This document shows positions 1-9,434 of a stretch of 64,000 nt of DNA, piece by piece. The position numbers and the translations under genes are program-made. Each line of letters starts with the position of its first letter. Position 1 is the stretch's first letter. Origin of the DNA: Flavobacterium ajazii (GTDB lineage Bacteria > Bacteroidota > Bacteroidia > Flavobacteriales > Flavobacteriaceae); NCBI RefSeq assembly GCF_010614725.1, contig NZ_JAAEHL010000001.1:434001-498000 (forward strand), written 5' to 3'. The notes beneath the pieces are model-generated. The model was not told the DNA's origin and ran no database searches. It saw only the letters and a list, made by a program, of their open reading frames with translations.

Positions 1-1239
1 GCATACGAGCTTGCTCTACAGGCAAAAAAATATGCAGAATCTGTTAACGATAAAGTAAACATGCCTGTTGTAGAACTGATTTTAGGACTTGGCAACCGAA
101 AAACAAATTCTGAAGCAGAATTACGGCATTACAATCGCGCACTTTATTTATACAAGCAGCTGAATCATTACGAAGCAGTTATTTCAATGTACTCCAATTT
201 GAGTTGTTTTTATTTATCAGGAAGGGAATACAAAATGGCTAATACCTATATTGATTCGGCTATTGCTATTTCATCAAAATCAAGTGTTTTAAATTATAAA
301 GCTGATGTTTTTCAGACCAAAAGCAATATTTTAGAAAAACAAAACAGAGCTGATTCTGCGTTGTATTACTATAAAATTGCTTCAGAATTGTACCGACAAT
401 ACAATGGCGAACAGCGCGACCTAAAAGTCAGGGAACTTGAAATTGAATATAATTTTGACAAAGAAAAGTCTGAAAAGCAATTACTCAAAAAAGATATTAA
501 AACCACAAGAATCTTAAATGTGACACTTTTTATATTGGTTCTGATTTTAGCTTTCTTTGCTTGGCAGATTACTAAAAACAAAAGAAAAATCGAGATTCAA
601 AAACAAAAAATCGCCGAGAATAACATTACCCTAAAAACCAATGTAGAAGAAAAACAATTTCTTGTTCAGGAGTTGAATCACCGGGTTAAAAACAATCTGG
701 CAGTGATTTTAAGCCTGATTGATTTTCAAAAAGATCAGGCAAAAAATGAAAATTATAAAAGTATATTTGACGATCTGCATCAGCGTATTAAGACAATAAC
801 CATCGCCCACGAATTTTATTCGTATAGTGTGAATTATAACGATAATGATTTGATTGAAGCTTCGAATTACATCAATAAAATCATTGAATCTCATCAAAAC
901 AGCACATTAAGAACATTTAGATATATAAATGATATTGAACCGGTTTATTTTAATGTTGATAAAATTCTCTCTCTTGGATTACTAATAAATGAATTGGTTA
1001 CAAATTCTATAAAACATGCCCAACCAGAAGATGAACAGCTTGTTATACTTCTTGAACTTAGAAAAATAAATAATGAAGTTGAATTAAATTATTCCGATAA
1101 CGGAACGGTTTTTAATTTTGAGAATAATAACAACTCTTTGGGACTTTTGATTATTGAAGGAATGGTTAAACAGTTAAAAGGAAGTTATACAAGAGAAAAA
1201 GCAAACTATAAAATAATATTTCCGAATGTCAGAAAATAA
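1..1239 (+). CDS. Sensor histidine kinase, TPR-TM-HisKA_2 type (5' truncated)
   Basis: The reading frame is open to the first base of the window, so the true start lies upstream and the ATG at 61 is internal. The visible N-terminal part has tyrosine- and alanine-rich helical repeats typical of TPRs. A single membrane segment follows (ILNVTLFILVLILAFFAW, encoded near 510-565), then a short coiled coil. The phosphoacceptor box ELNHRVKNNLAVILSL marks the HisKA_2 (HWE-like) class, and the ATPase domain shows NELVTNSIKHA and YSDNG. The protein should sense a signal through the extracytoplasmic TPRs and phosphorylate the LytTR regulator whose gene overlaps its 3' end by 14 bp. The ligand is unknown. 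Confidence 0.88.
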   Translation, partial: AYELALQAKKYAESVNDKVNMPVVELILGLGNRKTNSEAELRHYNRALYLYKQLNHYEAVISMYSNLSCFYLSGREYKMANTYIDSAIAISSKSSVLNYKADVFQTKSNILEKQNRADSALYYYKIASELYRQYNGEQRDLKVRELEIEYNFDKEKSEKQLLKKDIKTTRILNVTLFILVLILAFFAWQITKNKRKIEIQKQKIAENNITLKTNVEEKQFLVQELNHRVKNNLAVILSLIDFQKDQAKNENYKSIFDDLHQRIKTITIAHEFYSYSVNYNDNDLIEASNYINKIIESHQNSTLRTFRYINDIEPVYFNVDKILSLGLLINELVTNSIKHAQPEDEQLVILLELRKINNEVELNYSDNGTVFNFENNNNSLGLLIIEGMVKQLKGSYTREKANYKIIFPNVRK

Positions 1240-1876
1240 GAGTAGAATATTGATTGTAGAAGACGAAGTTTTAATAGCATTCTCATTAAAGAAAATGCTG
1301 GATAAAGATTTCTTTTCTGAAATTGCCCATGATTATGAAGAAGCCAAAATTCTGCTGTCACATAAACCCTTTGATCTTGTTCTGATAGATATTTCCCTTT
1401 CCGGAGATAAAACGGGGCTTGATTTGGCTAATTTTATTAATACCAATATTTCGATTCCTTTTATTTTTACAACTGCATTAACCGACAAAGGAACTCTCGA
1501 AAAAATAACAAATTTGAGACCATCAGCCTATCTTTCTAAACCTGTTGAAAGCGTTAACCTGATTACTGCGATAAAGCTCGCTTTGGCGAATGAAGACATG
1601 ATTTTTAAAATTGAGATTGGAAAGCAAATCTATTATTTTCAGGCAAAAGATTTTCTTTTTGCCGAAGCTGATCATGTGTATGTTGAAATACATTTAAAAT
1701 CCGGTAAAAATCAGATTCTGAGAACAACGATGACCTATCTGGAAGAGATTTTTCCGTCCAAACATTTCAAAAGAATTAACCGGAGTGTTGGTGTAAATCC
1801 TTATCACATCTCAAAAATTGTAAACGATAAATTGTTTATTGAAGATAGGATTTTTAAGATTTCTAAAAAATTTTAA
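1226..1876 (+). CDS. LytTR-family response regulator
   Basis: This 216-residue protein has an N-terminal receiver domain (ILIVEDE acidic pocket; phosphoacceptor Asp in DLVLIDISLSG; conserved Lys in AYLSKPVE). It is followed by a LytTR DNA-binding domain (about 125-216), recognised from FLFAEADHVYVEIHLKSGK and the KHFKRINRSVGVN segment. The start overlaps the upstream kinase by 14 bp, so the two are translationally coupled and almost certainly a cognate pair. LytTR regulators bind imperfect direct repeats; no target site was identified here. A strong hairpin terminator follows at 1894. Confidence 0.93.
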   Translation: MSENKSRILIVEDEVLIAFSLKKMLDKDFFSEIAHDYEEAKILLSHKPFDLVLIDISLSGDKTGLDLANFINTNISIPFIFTTALTDKGTLEKITNLRPSAYLSKPVESVNLITAIKLALANEDMIFKIEIGKQIYYFQAKDFLFAEADHVYVEIHLKSGKNQILRTTMTYLEEIFPSKHFKRINRSVGVNPYHISKIVNDKLFIEDRIFKISKKF

Positions 1877-1893
1877 TATTATTTAGAACAAAA

Positions 1894-1920
1894 AAAAGGT
1901 GTTTCAGAACATCTTTTATT
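1894..1920 (+). terminator. Rho-independent terminator after the LytTR operon
   Basis: A 10-bp stem (left arm 1894-1903, right arm 1908-1917, one G-T wobble) encloses a 4-nt loop TCAG. The right arm ends in TTTT. It lies 17 bp after the regulator's stop codon and separates that operon from the next gene. Confidence 0.75.
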
Positions 1921-1978
1921 AATTGAGGGACAAAGTTATTAGTTTTAAACCTACAAATAAAACTAAGACTATACTTCT

Positions 1979-4078
1979 ATGAAAAAACAATACTCTTTTA
2001 TTTTAATAATTGTATTTATTGCCCTTTTTGTTCATAAAACACATGCTCAGCCTTATTACGCGCTCCCGCAATGGAACACCATAGGAACATATATGATAGG
2101 TAATGTCAACGTTGGATTTACTTATTCTGGAGATGCTGGTCTGGGAGGCTGTTGGGGGGTAAACTGGACAGAAAAGAATAATGCATATTTCACCTTTACT
2201 TTCGATGTACCTGTTGCAGGTGTGCGCATTTATGGTGTAAATTGGGATCCCATTCCCGGGTATACAAATAATGTGGCAGTCTCAATAAATGGTAACCCTT
2301 ATAATTTGCAGGCCTCTAACCTATCCCCAAATTCTCATGGGAGTTCGTGCAATGGAACTAGCAGAACCACACAGGGCAGTATATCAGGAGGGAATTTAAT
2401 TAATGGCTGCGGCACAATAACCATTACACAGCCTGGTATCACTTCTTTGAAAATACAAAATTCAGGAAATGGTGCCTGGGGTTTTAGAGTAGAAATATTG
2501 CCACTATTTACGACAGCCAATTCTCCTTGTGAAGGAAGCCAATTAAACCTAACCTCAGATTTTGCAGGATTGACCAGCGGTGTTACCTATAACTGGACAG
2601 GTCCTAACGGTTTCACTTCATCACTTAAAAATCCGAGTATAAGTAATGCCTCACCTGTTAATTCAGGTCTTTACACCGTAACAGCAAGTAATGGAACTGT
2701 CACGGCTTCACAAACAAACAATGTTTTTGTAAATCCAATACCGGCCGTTAACGCTATAAGCAACCAAACGCTCTGTAATGGTTCTTCAGTAAGTACGATT
2801 AATTTTAGCAGTCCTGCTTTTACAGGAACAATATGCGGTGATGTCAATGAAGGTGGCTCTCTAAGTCTTAATGCGCCTTCGGGTTCCATATTTACTAATG
2901 TACCGTTTGCCAGTTATGGAAATGCTACAGGCAGTTGCGGCAGTTTTATTTTAGGCTCATGCAATTCATCTAATAGTGTCAGTGTAGTATCAGCAGCTGC
3001 TGTAGGGAAAAATTCGTTTAGTCTTGATGCTACTAATGCCAATTTTGGAGACCCTTGCAGCGGCACTCCAAAAAACCTAAAAGTACAGTTAAATTATAGC
3101 ACTCCAATTACTTATACCTGGACTAATAGCAATACATTAATTGGATTAGCTTCTTCCGGTACAGGTAATATTCCCTCTTTTGTAGCCACTAATTCCACTA
3201 CCTTGCCTATTATAGCTACTATAACAGTTACACCTAAATATACTAATGGAGGCACTTGCTCAGGTGCTTCAAAAACATTTACCATAACTGTAAATCCAAC
3301 TCCAAAAATTACTGCTCAGCCAGTATCCAAAACAATATGCAACGGAGCCAGTACCACTTTGACAGCTACAGCCAGCAATGCATCAGGTTATCAATGGCAG
3401 GTAAACCCGGGTTCAGGTTTTATCGATGTATCAGACATTGAACCGTATTCAGGTGCAACGACAACAACCTTGACTATCAACGAAACAACAACGTTGTTAA
3501 ACAATTATAAATATAGATTAATAGCCTCCGGATCCTGTGATCCTAAAGCAACTTCAAATATTGCAACATTAACCATTCAAAATGAAGTAGATTCTCCAAC
3601 TGGAGATCTTGTTCAGAGTTTTAATTCAGGAGATAATCTGAGTGTATTGATTGTGAATGGCCAAAATATTAAATGGTATGCCACAGCACAAAATGCAGCT
3701 AATCATAATGATGAACTGCCATTAAATACTACAATTATCAACAATACAATATATTATGCTACACAAACTCTTGGCAGTTGTGAATCTCCGGTTCCGTTGG
3801 CTATAAGAGCTTATAACCCTCTTTTGTCTATTAATGAAACTGAAAAATCTGATGTAGTATTAACGTTGTACCCAAATCCTGTAAAAGATGTCTTGTATTT
3901 TAATACTGAAAATGAAATTGACAAAGTTGTTGTTTTTGACATAAATGGAAAAAGATTGTTTGAAAAAGCTTTGAATGGTGATGATAAAATCAATGTTCAA
4001 TCCCTGTCAAAAGGAATCTATCTAATTCAAGTTTTTACACAAAATGATGCGAAAAAAGTTAAGTTCATTAAAGATTAA
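1979..4078 (+). CDS. Secreted Ig/PKD-like repeat protein with T9SS type A sorting domain
   Basis: The 699-residue protein has an N-terminal signal peptide (MKKQYSFILIIVFIALFVHKT, cleavage near AQP) and a unique region to about residue 175. Ig-like/PKD-like modules follow, rich in Ser, Thr and Asn (for example VTYNWTGPNGF, LYTVTASNG, ITVNPTPKITAQPVSKTICNG). The last ~80 residues are a T9SS type A sorting domain (VLTLYPNPVKDVLYF, IYLIQVF, KKVKFIKD). It should be exported across the outer membrane by the type IX system and attached or released. No catalytic motif was recognised, so adhesin-like or matrix roles are open. It is monocistronic, flanked by terminators on both sides. Confidence 0.85.
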   Translation: MKKQYSFILIIVFIALFVHKTHAQPYYALPQWNTIGTYMIGNVNVGFTYSGDAGLGGCWGVNWTEKNNAYFTFTFDVPVAGVRIYGVNWDPIPGYTNNVAVSINGNPYNLQASNLSPNSHGSSCNGTSRTTQGSISGGNLINGCGTITITQPGITSLKIQNSGNGAWGFRVEILPLFTTANSPCEGSQLNLTSDFAGLTSGVTYNWTGPNGFTSSLKNPSISNASPVNSGLYTVTASNGTVTASQTNNVFVNPIPAVNAISNQTLCNGSSVSTINFSSPAFTGTICGDVNEGGSLSLNAPSGSIFTNVPFASYGNATGSCGSFILGSCNSSNSVSVVSAAAVGKNSFSLDATNANFGDPCSGTPKNLKVQLNYSTPITYTWTNSNTLIGLASSGTGNIPSFVATNSTTLPIIATITVTPKYTNGGTCSGASKTFTITVNPTPKITAQPVSKTICNGASTTLTATASNASGYQWQVNPGSGFIDVSDIEPYSGATTTTLTINETTTLLNNYKYRLIASGSCDPKATSNIATLTIQNEVDSPTGDLVQSFNSGDNLSVLIVNGQNIKWYATAQNAANHNDELPLNTTIINNTIYYATQTLGSCESPVPLAIRAYNPLLSINETEKSDVVLTLYPNPVKDVLYFNTENEIDKVVVFDINGKRLFEKALNGDDKINVQSLSKGIYLIQVFTQNDAKKVKFIKD

Positions 4079-4150
4079 ATACTTCGTAAAATCCCAAAAT
4101 CGATTAGCTGTTTTTCAGCCGGATTTGTAAATCTTTTAAACTAAAAAAAT

Positions 4151-4189
4151 CCAAATTCCAATTATAATATCTTGGAATTTGGGTTTTTT
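4151..4189. terminator. Bidirectional terminator
   Basis: A perfect 11-bp stem (4151-4161 with 4172-4182) is flanked by an A-run on the left and TTTTTT on the right. It can therefore terminate both the rightward T9SS gene and the leftward SIMPL gene. Confidence 0.85.
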
Positions 4190-4209
4190 GATATTGGGAT
4201 TTTAAGTTT

Positions 4210-4902
4210 TTAATCCAAAATAAAGCTCACACTAACATTTGCTGTAATTTCTATTTCTCCAATAGCAAGCGTTTCATTTGAAGCTCCCAATGCGTCTGCG
4301 CTTTCTTTCATTCTCATAGATGCGTACATTGGCTGTGGGTGATATACTTGTGAATTGTCTGAAATAACAAAGGCTTTTCCAACTTTCTGGCCTAATACAG
4401 AAACATAATCTTCTGCTTTTGCCTTAGCATCTTTCATTGCTAATTTTCTGGCTTCTGACTGCAATTGTAATTCTTTGGACGATTCAAAAGATACGCGGTC
4501 AATACGGTTAATTCCCTGTTGAACCAAACCTTCCATTAATTCATCATATTTAGACAAATCTTTTACCACAATTTCTACAGTCTGTACTGCATTATAGCTT
4601 GTTTTCTTTTTTTCGTAATCATATTGCGGATTAAGCGCAACTTGTTTGGTTTTAAAATCAGCTGTTGGAATATTCATCTTTTTAATGAATTTCAAGACGG
4701 CGTCCATTTTTTCGTCATTTTGTTTTTTGACGTCCTTAGCATTATTTCCTTTAGTTTCAATCGTAGCCGAAATACAAACCTGATCTGGTGCTACTTTTAC
4801 TTTTCCTTCCCCATTAACATTGATAAGAGGAATTTGTTTGTTTTCCTGGCCGTAAGACATAGTCATAAACATGATTGTTAAAAATAATACTAGTTTTTTC
4901 AT
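4210..4902 (-). CDS. SIMPL domain (DUF541) protein, exported
   Basis: This 230-residue protein has a signal peptide (MKKLVLFLTIMFMTMSYGQ) and one SIMPL/DUF541 domain. It is recognised by INVNGEGKVKVAPDQV, the region TKQVALNPQYDY and the C-terminal IGEIEITANVSVSFIL. The family is related to an outer-surface protein of Brucella and to YggE of E. coli, with proposed oxidative-stress or envelope roles but no established reaction. It should be periplasmic. It lies 52 bp downstream of the rhomboid gene on the same strand and may be cotranscribed with it. Confidence 0.9.
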   Translation of the reverse strand: MKKLVLFLTIMFMTMSYGQENKQIPLINVNGEGKVKVAPDQVCISATIETKGNNAKDVKKQNDEKMDAVLKFIKKMNIPTADFKTKQVALNPQYDYEKKKTSYNAVQTVEIVVKDLSKYDELMEGLVQQGINRIDRVSFESSKELQLQSEARKLAMKDAKAKAEDYVSVLGQKVGKAFVISDNSQVYHPQPMYASMRMKESADALGASNETLAIGEIEITANVSVSFILD

Positions 4903-4954
4903 TTTTGTTATATTTTAAATTATTGATAAGGGCATTCCAAAAGTTATGCCAGCA

Positions 4955-5593
4955 TTACAATTTGCCTAATTTCGCCATTACAAAAAGTATCAAAATAGGA
5001 ATTGCGAGTAAAATTGTCATCAAACTATGATCTGCCATCAATGACGGCTCTTTTATCAAAGTAATCAAATACCCTCCTACAGCTCCTCCAAAATGCGCCG
5101 TATGACCAATATTGTCATTCTTGGCTTTCATACCATAAATAGAATATAGTAAATATGCTATTCCGAAAACATAAGCTGGCATCCTTATAATAAAATATAA
5201 ATCTACACTTGAATTTGGTTGAAGCAAAATAGCCGAATACAAAACTCCTGTTACAGCTCCTGAAGCGCCAACAGCTCTGTAACTATAATCGTTTTTATGA
5301 AATATCATAGTAAGTAAACTTCCGAAAATCAAACTTCCAAAATAAACTAAAATGAATGAAAAATTTCCTAAATAAGCAATAACTGTTGGAGCAAAAAACC
5401 AAAGAGTCAGCATATTAAAAATTAAGTGCATCATATCAACATGCAAAAATCCGGATGTAAGCATCCTTAACTGCTCACCCGAGCGAATACTTCCGACATG
5501 AAATTCGTATTTTCTGAAAAAAGCATAATCATTAAAACCTTTGTAACTTACAAGGACATTGGCAACTATAATTCCGACTAAAATGGTATTCAT
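4955..5593 (-). CDS. Rhomboid-family intramembrane serine protease
   Basis: The 212-residue protein is a polytopic membrane protein with about six hydrophobic segments. The catalytic Ser is in GASGAVTG and the catalytic His in HTAHFGGAVGGY. The HVDMMHLIFNMLTLW motif seen in rhomboid TM2 is also present. Rhomboids cleave transmembrane substrates within the bilayer; the substrate here is unknown. The size is normal for a minimal six-TM bacterial rhomboid. The SIMPL gene follows at 52 bp. Confidence 0.92.
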   Translation of the reverse strand: MNTILVGIIVANVLVSYKGFNDYAFFRKYEFHVGSIRSGEQLRMLTSGFLHVDMMHLIFNMLTLWFFAPTVIAYLGNFSFILVYFGSLIFGSLLTMIFHKNDYSYRAVGASGAVTGVLYSAILLQPNSSVDLYFIIRMPAYVFGIAYLLYSIYGMKAKNDNIGHTAHFGGAVGGYLITLIKEPSLMADHSLMTILLAIPILILFVMAKLGKL

Positions 5594-5683
5594 AAAAAAT
5601 ATTTATTGTGAAATGTAAATATAATCATTCTTAAACAGAAGTTAGCAACAAGCCAAAATATCACAGGCTATTCATTTTTACTT

Positions 5684-5691
5684 TATATTTG
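5684..5691 (+). promoter_or_regulatory. Candidate -7 element TATATTTG
   Basis: TATATTTG fits the Bacteroidota -7 consensus TAnnTTTG. Its last base is the G of the GTG that begins the longest acyltransferase reading frame, so if this box is used, translation must start later, most simply at the ATG at 5706. No clear -33 TTTG is visible. Confidence 0.45.
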
Positions 5692-6578
5692 TGAAAAAAA
5701 TTTACATGCAATTTCTTGTTTATATTTTAGCCTTCCCTTTTCTCTGGCTTATTTCCATACTCCCTTTTAGAATATTTTACTGGTTTTCAGATTGTGTCTA
5801 TTTTCTGGTGTATTATATTATTGGCTATAGAAAAAAAGTAGTACGCGAGAATCTGGCTCTAGCCTTGCCTCATTTGAATGATGCTGAAAGAAAAAAGATT
5901 GAAAAGAAATTTTATCAGCATATGTGCGACATGTTTTTAGAAATGATCAAAACAATGAGTATTTCGTCTGAGGAGATGGAAAAAAGATTTCATGTCACTA
6001 ATGTTGACCTGATATTAGATTATGCAAAAAAAGGGAAAAGCGTTATATTGGTAGCTTCTCATTATGCAAGTTACGAATGGCTTTTGACAATTAATCCAAA
6101 AATTGGTTTCCAGGGAATTGCTGTTTATAAAAAACTTGCCAATCCTTATTTTGATAAACTGGTTCGAAAAATCCGTTCAAAATACAATACCGAATTGATT
6201 CCAACAAAAAATGCAATTCCGCTGATGGCACAAAATCAGCGTGAAGGAAAATTGAGTTTATACGGATTAGCAAGTGATCAGTCTCCTAAACTGGACCGCA
6301 TTTTTCATTCAAATGATTTTATGGGAATTGAAGTTCCTGTTCATACCGGTGCTGAAATGCTTGCTAAAAAATATGATTTAAGCGTCATAATGGTTAAAGT
6401 AAAAAAAGTAAAGAGAGGTTATTATGAAGCTACTTTTCTTTCTCTTGCCGACAACCCAAAAGATTTTGAAGATTTTAAAATTACAGAAATGTATATAAAA
6501 GAAGTCGAAAAACAAATTTATGAGGCACCTGAATATTATTTATGGACGCACAAAAGGTGGAAACACCGAAAAAAATAA
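5691..6578 (+). CDS. Lipid A biosynthesis acyltransferase-like protein (LpxL/HtrB family)
   Basis: The 295-residue protein has an N-terminal hydrophobic anchor and an LPLAT acyltransferase domain. The HX4E catalytic motif is at His124/Glu129 (SHYASYE), followed by LVRKIRSKYNTELIP and YGLASDQSPK. The family adds secondary acyl chains to lipid A (or related amino-lipids) at the inner membrane. The longest frame begins with GTG at 5691; a likely promoter overlaps that codon, so ATG 5706 (MQFLVYILAF) may be the real start. It stands alone, divergent from the rhomboid gene and convergent with the CvfB-like gene. Confidence 0.9.
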   Translation: MKKIYMQFLVYILAFPFLWLISILPFRIFYWFSDCVYFLVYYIIGYRKKVVRENLALALPHLNDAERKKIEKKFYQHMCDMFLEMIKTMSISSEEMEKRFHVTNVDLILDYAKKGKSVILVASHYASYEWLLTINPKIGFQGIAVYKKLANPYFDKLVRKIRSKYNTELIPTKNAIPLMAQNQREGKLSLYGLASDQSPKLDRIFHSNDFMGIEVPVHTGAEMLAKKYDLSVIMVKVKKVKRGYYEATFLSLADNPKDFEDFKITEMYIKEVEKQIYEAPEYYLWTHKRWKHRKK

Positions 6579-6617
6579 AAAAAGCTCAAAAGTTAATATG
6601 ACTTTTGAGCTTTTTTT
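6577..6617. terminator. Bidirectional terminator
   Basis: A perfect stem (core 6581-6593 with 6601-6613, extended by A/T pairs) has a 7-nt loop, with A-run and T-run flanks. It serves both the acyltransferase gene and the leftward CvfB-like gene. Confidence 0.88.
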
Positions 6618-6628
6618 ATGGAGTTAAC

Positions 6629-7483
6629 TTATTCTTTTACCAAATAAATTCCATCCTCTTTTATTTCGATGAGTTTTTCTTTGTATAAAGCTCCAATTGC
6701 TTTTTTGAACGTTTTTTTACTCATTTTCAAAACTGTCTTAATGTCTTCAGGATGCGAATTGTCATTTAAACGTAAAAAACCACGGCTAGCTCTTAATTCA
6801 TCTAAAATTTTCTCTGCATTTGGTTCAATACTTTGGTATCCCTGAATTTGTAAAGCAACATCTATTTTATGATCAGGACGAATGTTTTTGATGTAACCGC
6901 GCATTCTATCACCGGTTCTTATCGAATCATCATATACTTCATCTTTATACAACAATCCTTTGTGTTGTTCATTGATGATAACATTGATTCCTATTTCAGT
7001 AATATGCGAAACGATCAAATCAACTTCTTCTCCTTTTTCAACCGTCAAGTTATCATTACTCAAAAACTGATTGGTTTTGCTGGAAGCTACTAAACGTTTT
7101 GTCTTTTCATCCATATAAAGATAAACCAGATAACGTTTTCCCTTTTCCATTGGACGAGCCTGCTCTTTAAAAGGAACCAGAATATCCTTTTCCATTCCCC
7201 AATCCATAAAAGCCCCCACCTGATTGATATAATTCACTCTTAAAAGAGCAAATTCATTTAGTAAAATATACGGTTCAAGCGTAGTAGCAACCGGGCGCTG
7301 TTCATGGTCCAGATATATAAAAACGACAAGTTCCTCTCCTATTTCAAATTCATTCGGAACATATTTATTAGGTAATAGAACATCATGAATTCCTTCAGGG
7401 TCTTTTTCAGGATTTCCTAAAAATAAACCAACTTTGGTATCACGTAAAATGGTAAGTGTATTATATTTTCCTATTTCAATCAT
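6629..7483 (-). CDS. CvfB-like S1-domain RNA-binding protein
   Basis: This 284-residue protein has the CvfB layout. S1-like beta-barrel segments (MIEIGKYNTLTILRDTKVGLFLG; FALLRVNYINQVGAFMDWGMEKDILVPF; VDLIVSHITEIGINVIIN) are followed by a C-terminal winged helix (LKMSKKTFKKAIGALYKEKLIEIKEDGIYLV). CvfB proteins bind RNA; in firmicutes they affect virulence gene expression. The exact role in flavobacteria is unknown. It lies 113 bp downstream of menD on the same strand. It ends at a shared terminator. Confidence 0.9.
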   Translation of the reverse strand: MIEIGKYNTLTILRDTKVGLFLGNPEKDPEGIHDVLLPNKYVPNEFEIGEELVVFIYLDHEQRPVATTLEPYILLNEFALLRVNYINQVGAFMDWGMEKDILVPFKEQARPMEKGKRYLVYLYMDEKTKRLVASSKTNQFLSNDNLTVEKGEEVDLIVSHITEIGINVIINEQHKGLLYKDEVYDDSIRTGDRMRGYIKNIRPDHKIDVALQIQGYQSIEPNAEKILDELRASRGFLRLNDNSHPEDIKTVLKMSKKTFKKAIGALYKEKLIEIKEDGIYLVKE

Positions 7484-7596
7484 ATATTTTGAGTGCTAAA
7501 CAACTAAGTCTTTAAGCTGCAAAGGTACGAAGTTTGAAAGTGTTTAGCCAAAAAAGTTATTCCTGACTAAACACTATAAATTATTTTTATATAAAC

Positions 7597-9258
7597 TTAA
7601 ATCAGTTCTTTAAAAAACTGTTTAAGGATAACATCATTTTCAGCAGTTGGGGTAAAGATTTCTAATATGCCCGGAGCATCATTAGCTGCATATAAAGATT
7701 TTATATTTTTCTCTAATGAAGCTGCATCTGTGGCTGTAAAATAATTTATTTGATACATTTTTGCCAGATGTTCTGCCGTTAACTGATGTGAAGTTTCGAA
7801 ATAAATATTAAAAACAGGTTTTTCTTCATGACCCGGTAAAATCCTGAAAATACCCCCTCCTCCATTATTGATAAGGATAATTTTGAAGTTTTTAGGAATA
7901 TAAGCGTTCCACAAAGCATTGCTATCGTATAGAAAACTAATATCACCGGTAATAAAAACAGTTTGTTTTGAACTTCCCACCGCTGCTCCTACTGCTGTCG
8001 ATGTACTACCATCAATTCCGCTGGTTCCTCTGTTGCAAAAAACTTCTATAGACGAATCTATATCAATTAATTGTGCATACCGAATGGCAGAACTGTTACT
8101 TATCTGAAGTTGACTGTTTTTTGGCAAAGATTCAATTACCTTTTCGAATACTTTAAAGTCGGAAAACGGAATTTTATCTAAATACTTTTTCTTTTTAATT
8201 TTTCGCTGCTTATAAATGGCATTAATTTGCTCAAAATAATCACTTTCTGTCAAAATAGTTTTAGAAAATAAATCTTTGAAGAAATTATTTGGCTGCATTA
8301 AAATATGTTTTGTCAATGCATTAAATGTATCGTAGGCACGTAAAGTATCTATATGCCAATGGTGTTGCGGCTTGTATTTTCGTAAAAAAGCTTTAATACG
8401 TTTTGACACTACCATTCCACCGAAAGTCACTAAAATTTCAGGTTCAAACTCCTTAAAATCAGCATCATCAAAAGGTGTAATTAAAGTATCGATACTATTA
8501 ACAAAATTAGGATGATACAAATTAGAAGTCGTTTCTGTAAGCACCACTACAGACGGGTCTTTTGCCAGATTTTCTATTATTTCTTCATCAATTAAGTCTG
8601 CTTCATTTACACCAACTAAAATAAGTTTTCGTTTAGCGGTGTTCCATACAGAAACAAATTCATCAATATTTTCGATTGTTTTTGTCTCTGCAATTTTTTC
8701 TAAACTGATAATTTTCGGGTTAACAGAAAGCGTTTCTGTTGTTTCATATAAAGGTTCTTCAAAAGGAGCATTGATATGAACAGGTCCTTTTTGAAGAATG
8801 GCTGTTTCTATGGCTTCGTTTATTTTTAAATCATTTTCCTTAGAAGCTTCTTCTGTTAAATTGGCATTGAAAACCGAATGATTCTGAAAAACATTTTGTT
8901 GACGGATTGTCTGTCCATCACCAACATCAATCTTACTTTGCGGGCGGTCTGCCGAAATTACAATTAGCGGAATCTGGCTGTAAAATGCTTCGGCTATGGC
9001 CGGATAATAATTTAATAATGCAGATCCTGAAGTACAGACAATTGCCGTTGGTTTTTTAGTTTGCTGGGCAATTCCCAATGCAAAAAATGCAGCACAACGC
9101 TCATCTGCTATACTGTAGCATTTAAAAGCATCATTTTGTGCAAAACCAATTGTTAAAGGAGCATTTCGGGATCCCGGAGAAATTATGATATTATGGATTC
9201 CTTTTGCTGAACAAATTTCGATAATACTTTGAGCAAGCGGTATTTTGGGGTAAATCAT
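7597..9258 (-). CDS. menD: 2-succinyl-5-enolpyruvyl-6-hydroxy-3-cyclohexene-1-carboxylate synthase MenD
   Basis: This ThDP-dependent enzyme (553 residues) joins 2-oxoglutarate to isochorismate with CO2 release, an early step of menaquinone synthesis. Diagnostic segments are ISPGSRNAPLTIGF, ERCAAFFALGIAQ, VCTSGSALLNYYPAIAEA, SADRP, GDGQTIRQ, GTSGIDGSTSTAVG and the ThDP/Mg-binding region GDISFLYDSNALWN. The length matches the family. No other men gene is in the window. Menaquinone is the usual respiratory quinone of this phylum, so the gene is likely essential. Confidence 0.96.
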   Translation of the reverse strand: MIYPKIPLAQSIIEICSAKGIHNIIISPGSRNAPLTIGFAQNDAFKCYSIADERCAAFFALGIAQQTKKPTAIVCTSGSALLNYYPAIAEAFYSQIPLIVISADRPQSKIDVGDGQTIRQQNVFQNHSVFNANLTEEASKENDLKINEAIETAILQKGPVHINAPFEEPLYETTETLSVNPKIISLEKIAETKTIENIDEFVSVWNTAKRKLILVGVNEADLIDEEIIENLAKDPSVVVLTETTSNLYHPNFVNSIDTLITPFDDADFKEFEPEILVTFGGMVVSKRIKAFLRKYKPQHHWHIDTLRAYDTFNALTKHILMQPNNFFKDLFSKTILTESDYFEQINAIYKQRKIKKKKYLDKIPFSDFKVFEKVIESLPKNSQLQISNSSAIRYAQLIDIDSSIEVFCNRGTSGIDGSTSTAVGAAVGSSKQTVFITGDISFLYDSNALWNAYIPKNFKIILINNGGGGIFRILPGHEEKPVFNIYFETSHQLTAEHLAKMYQINYFTATDAASLEKNIKSLYAANDAPGILEIFTPTAENDVILKQFFKELI

Positions 9259-9391
9259 TCTAATGACATATTATTATTTAAGAAAACCAACTACTGAAAT
9301 TTTCTTTTTTCTGAACACAAAGTTACAAACTTAACGCCTGATTTAACTTATATCTTAGCAAGATATTAAGACTGTTTTTAGAAAAACGGAA

Positions 9392-9399
9392 TATATTTG
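9392..9399 (+). promoter_or_regulatory. Candidate -7 element TATATTTG
   Basis: TATATTTG matches TAnnTTTG and lies 35 bp before the ATG of the thioredoxin-fold gene. That spacing implies a leader of roughly 25-30 nt. A -33 TTTG is not evident. Confidence 0.45.
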
Positions 9400-9434
9400 T
9401 AAAATTGAATTTTCTCTGTTAAAATAAACACTTT

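Noticed and set aside
4624..4881. 85-codon rightward frame antisense to the SIMPL gene
   Set aside because: Shadow of the SIMPL coding sequence; Phe/Ile/Asn-rich composition without features.
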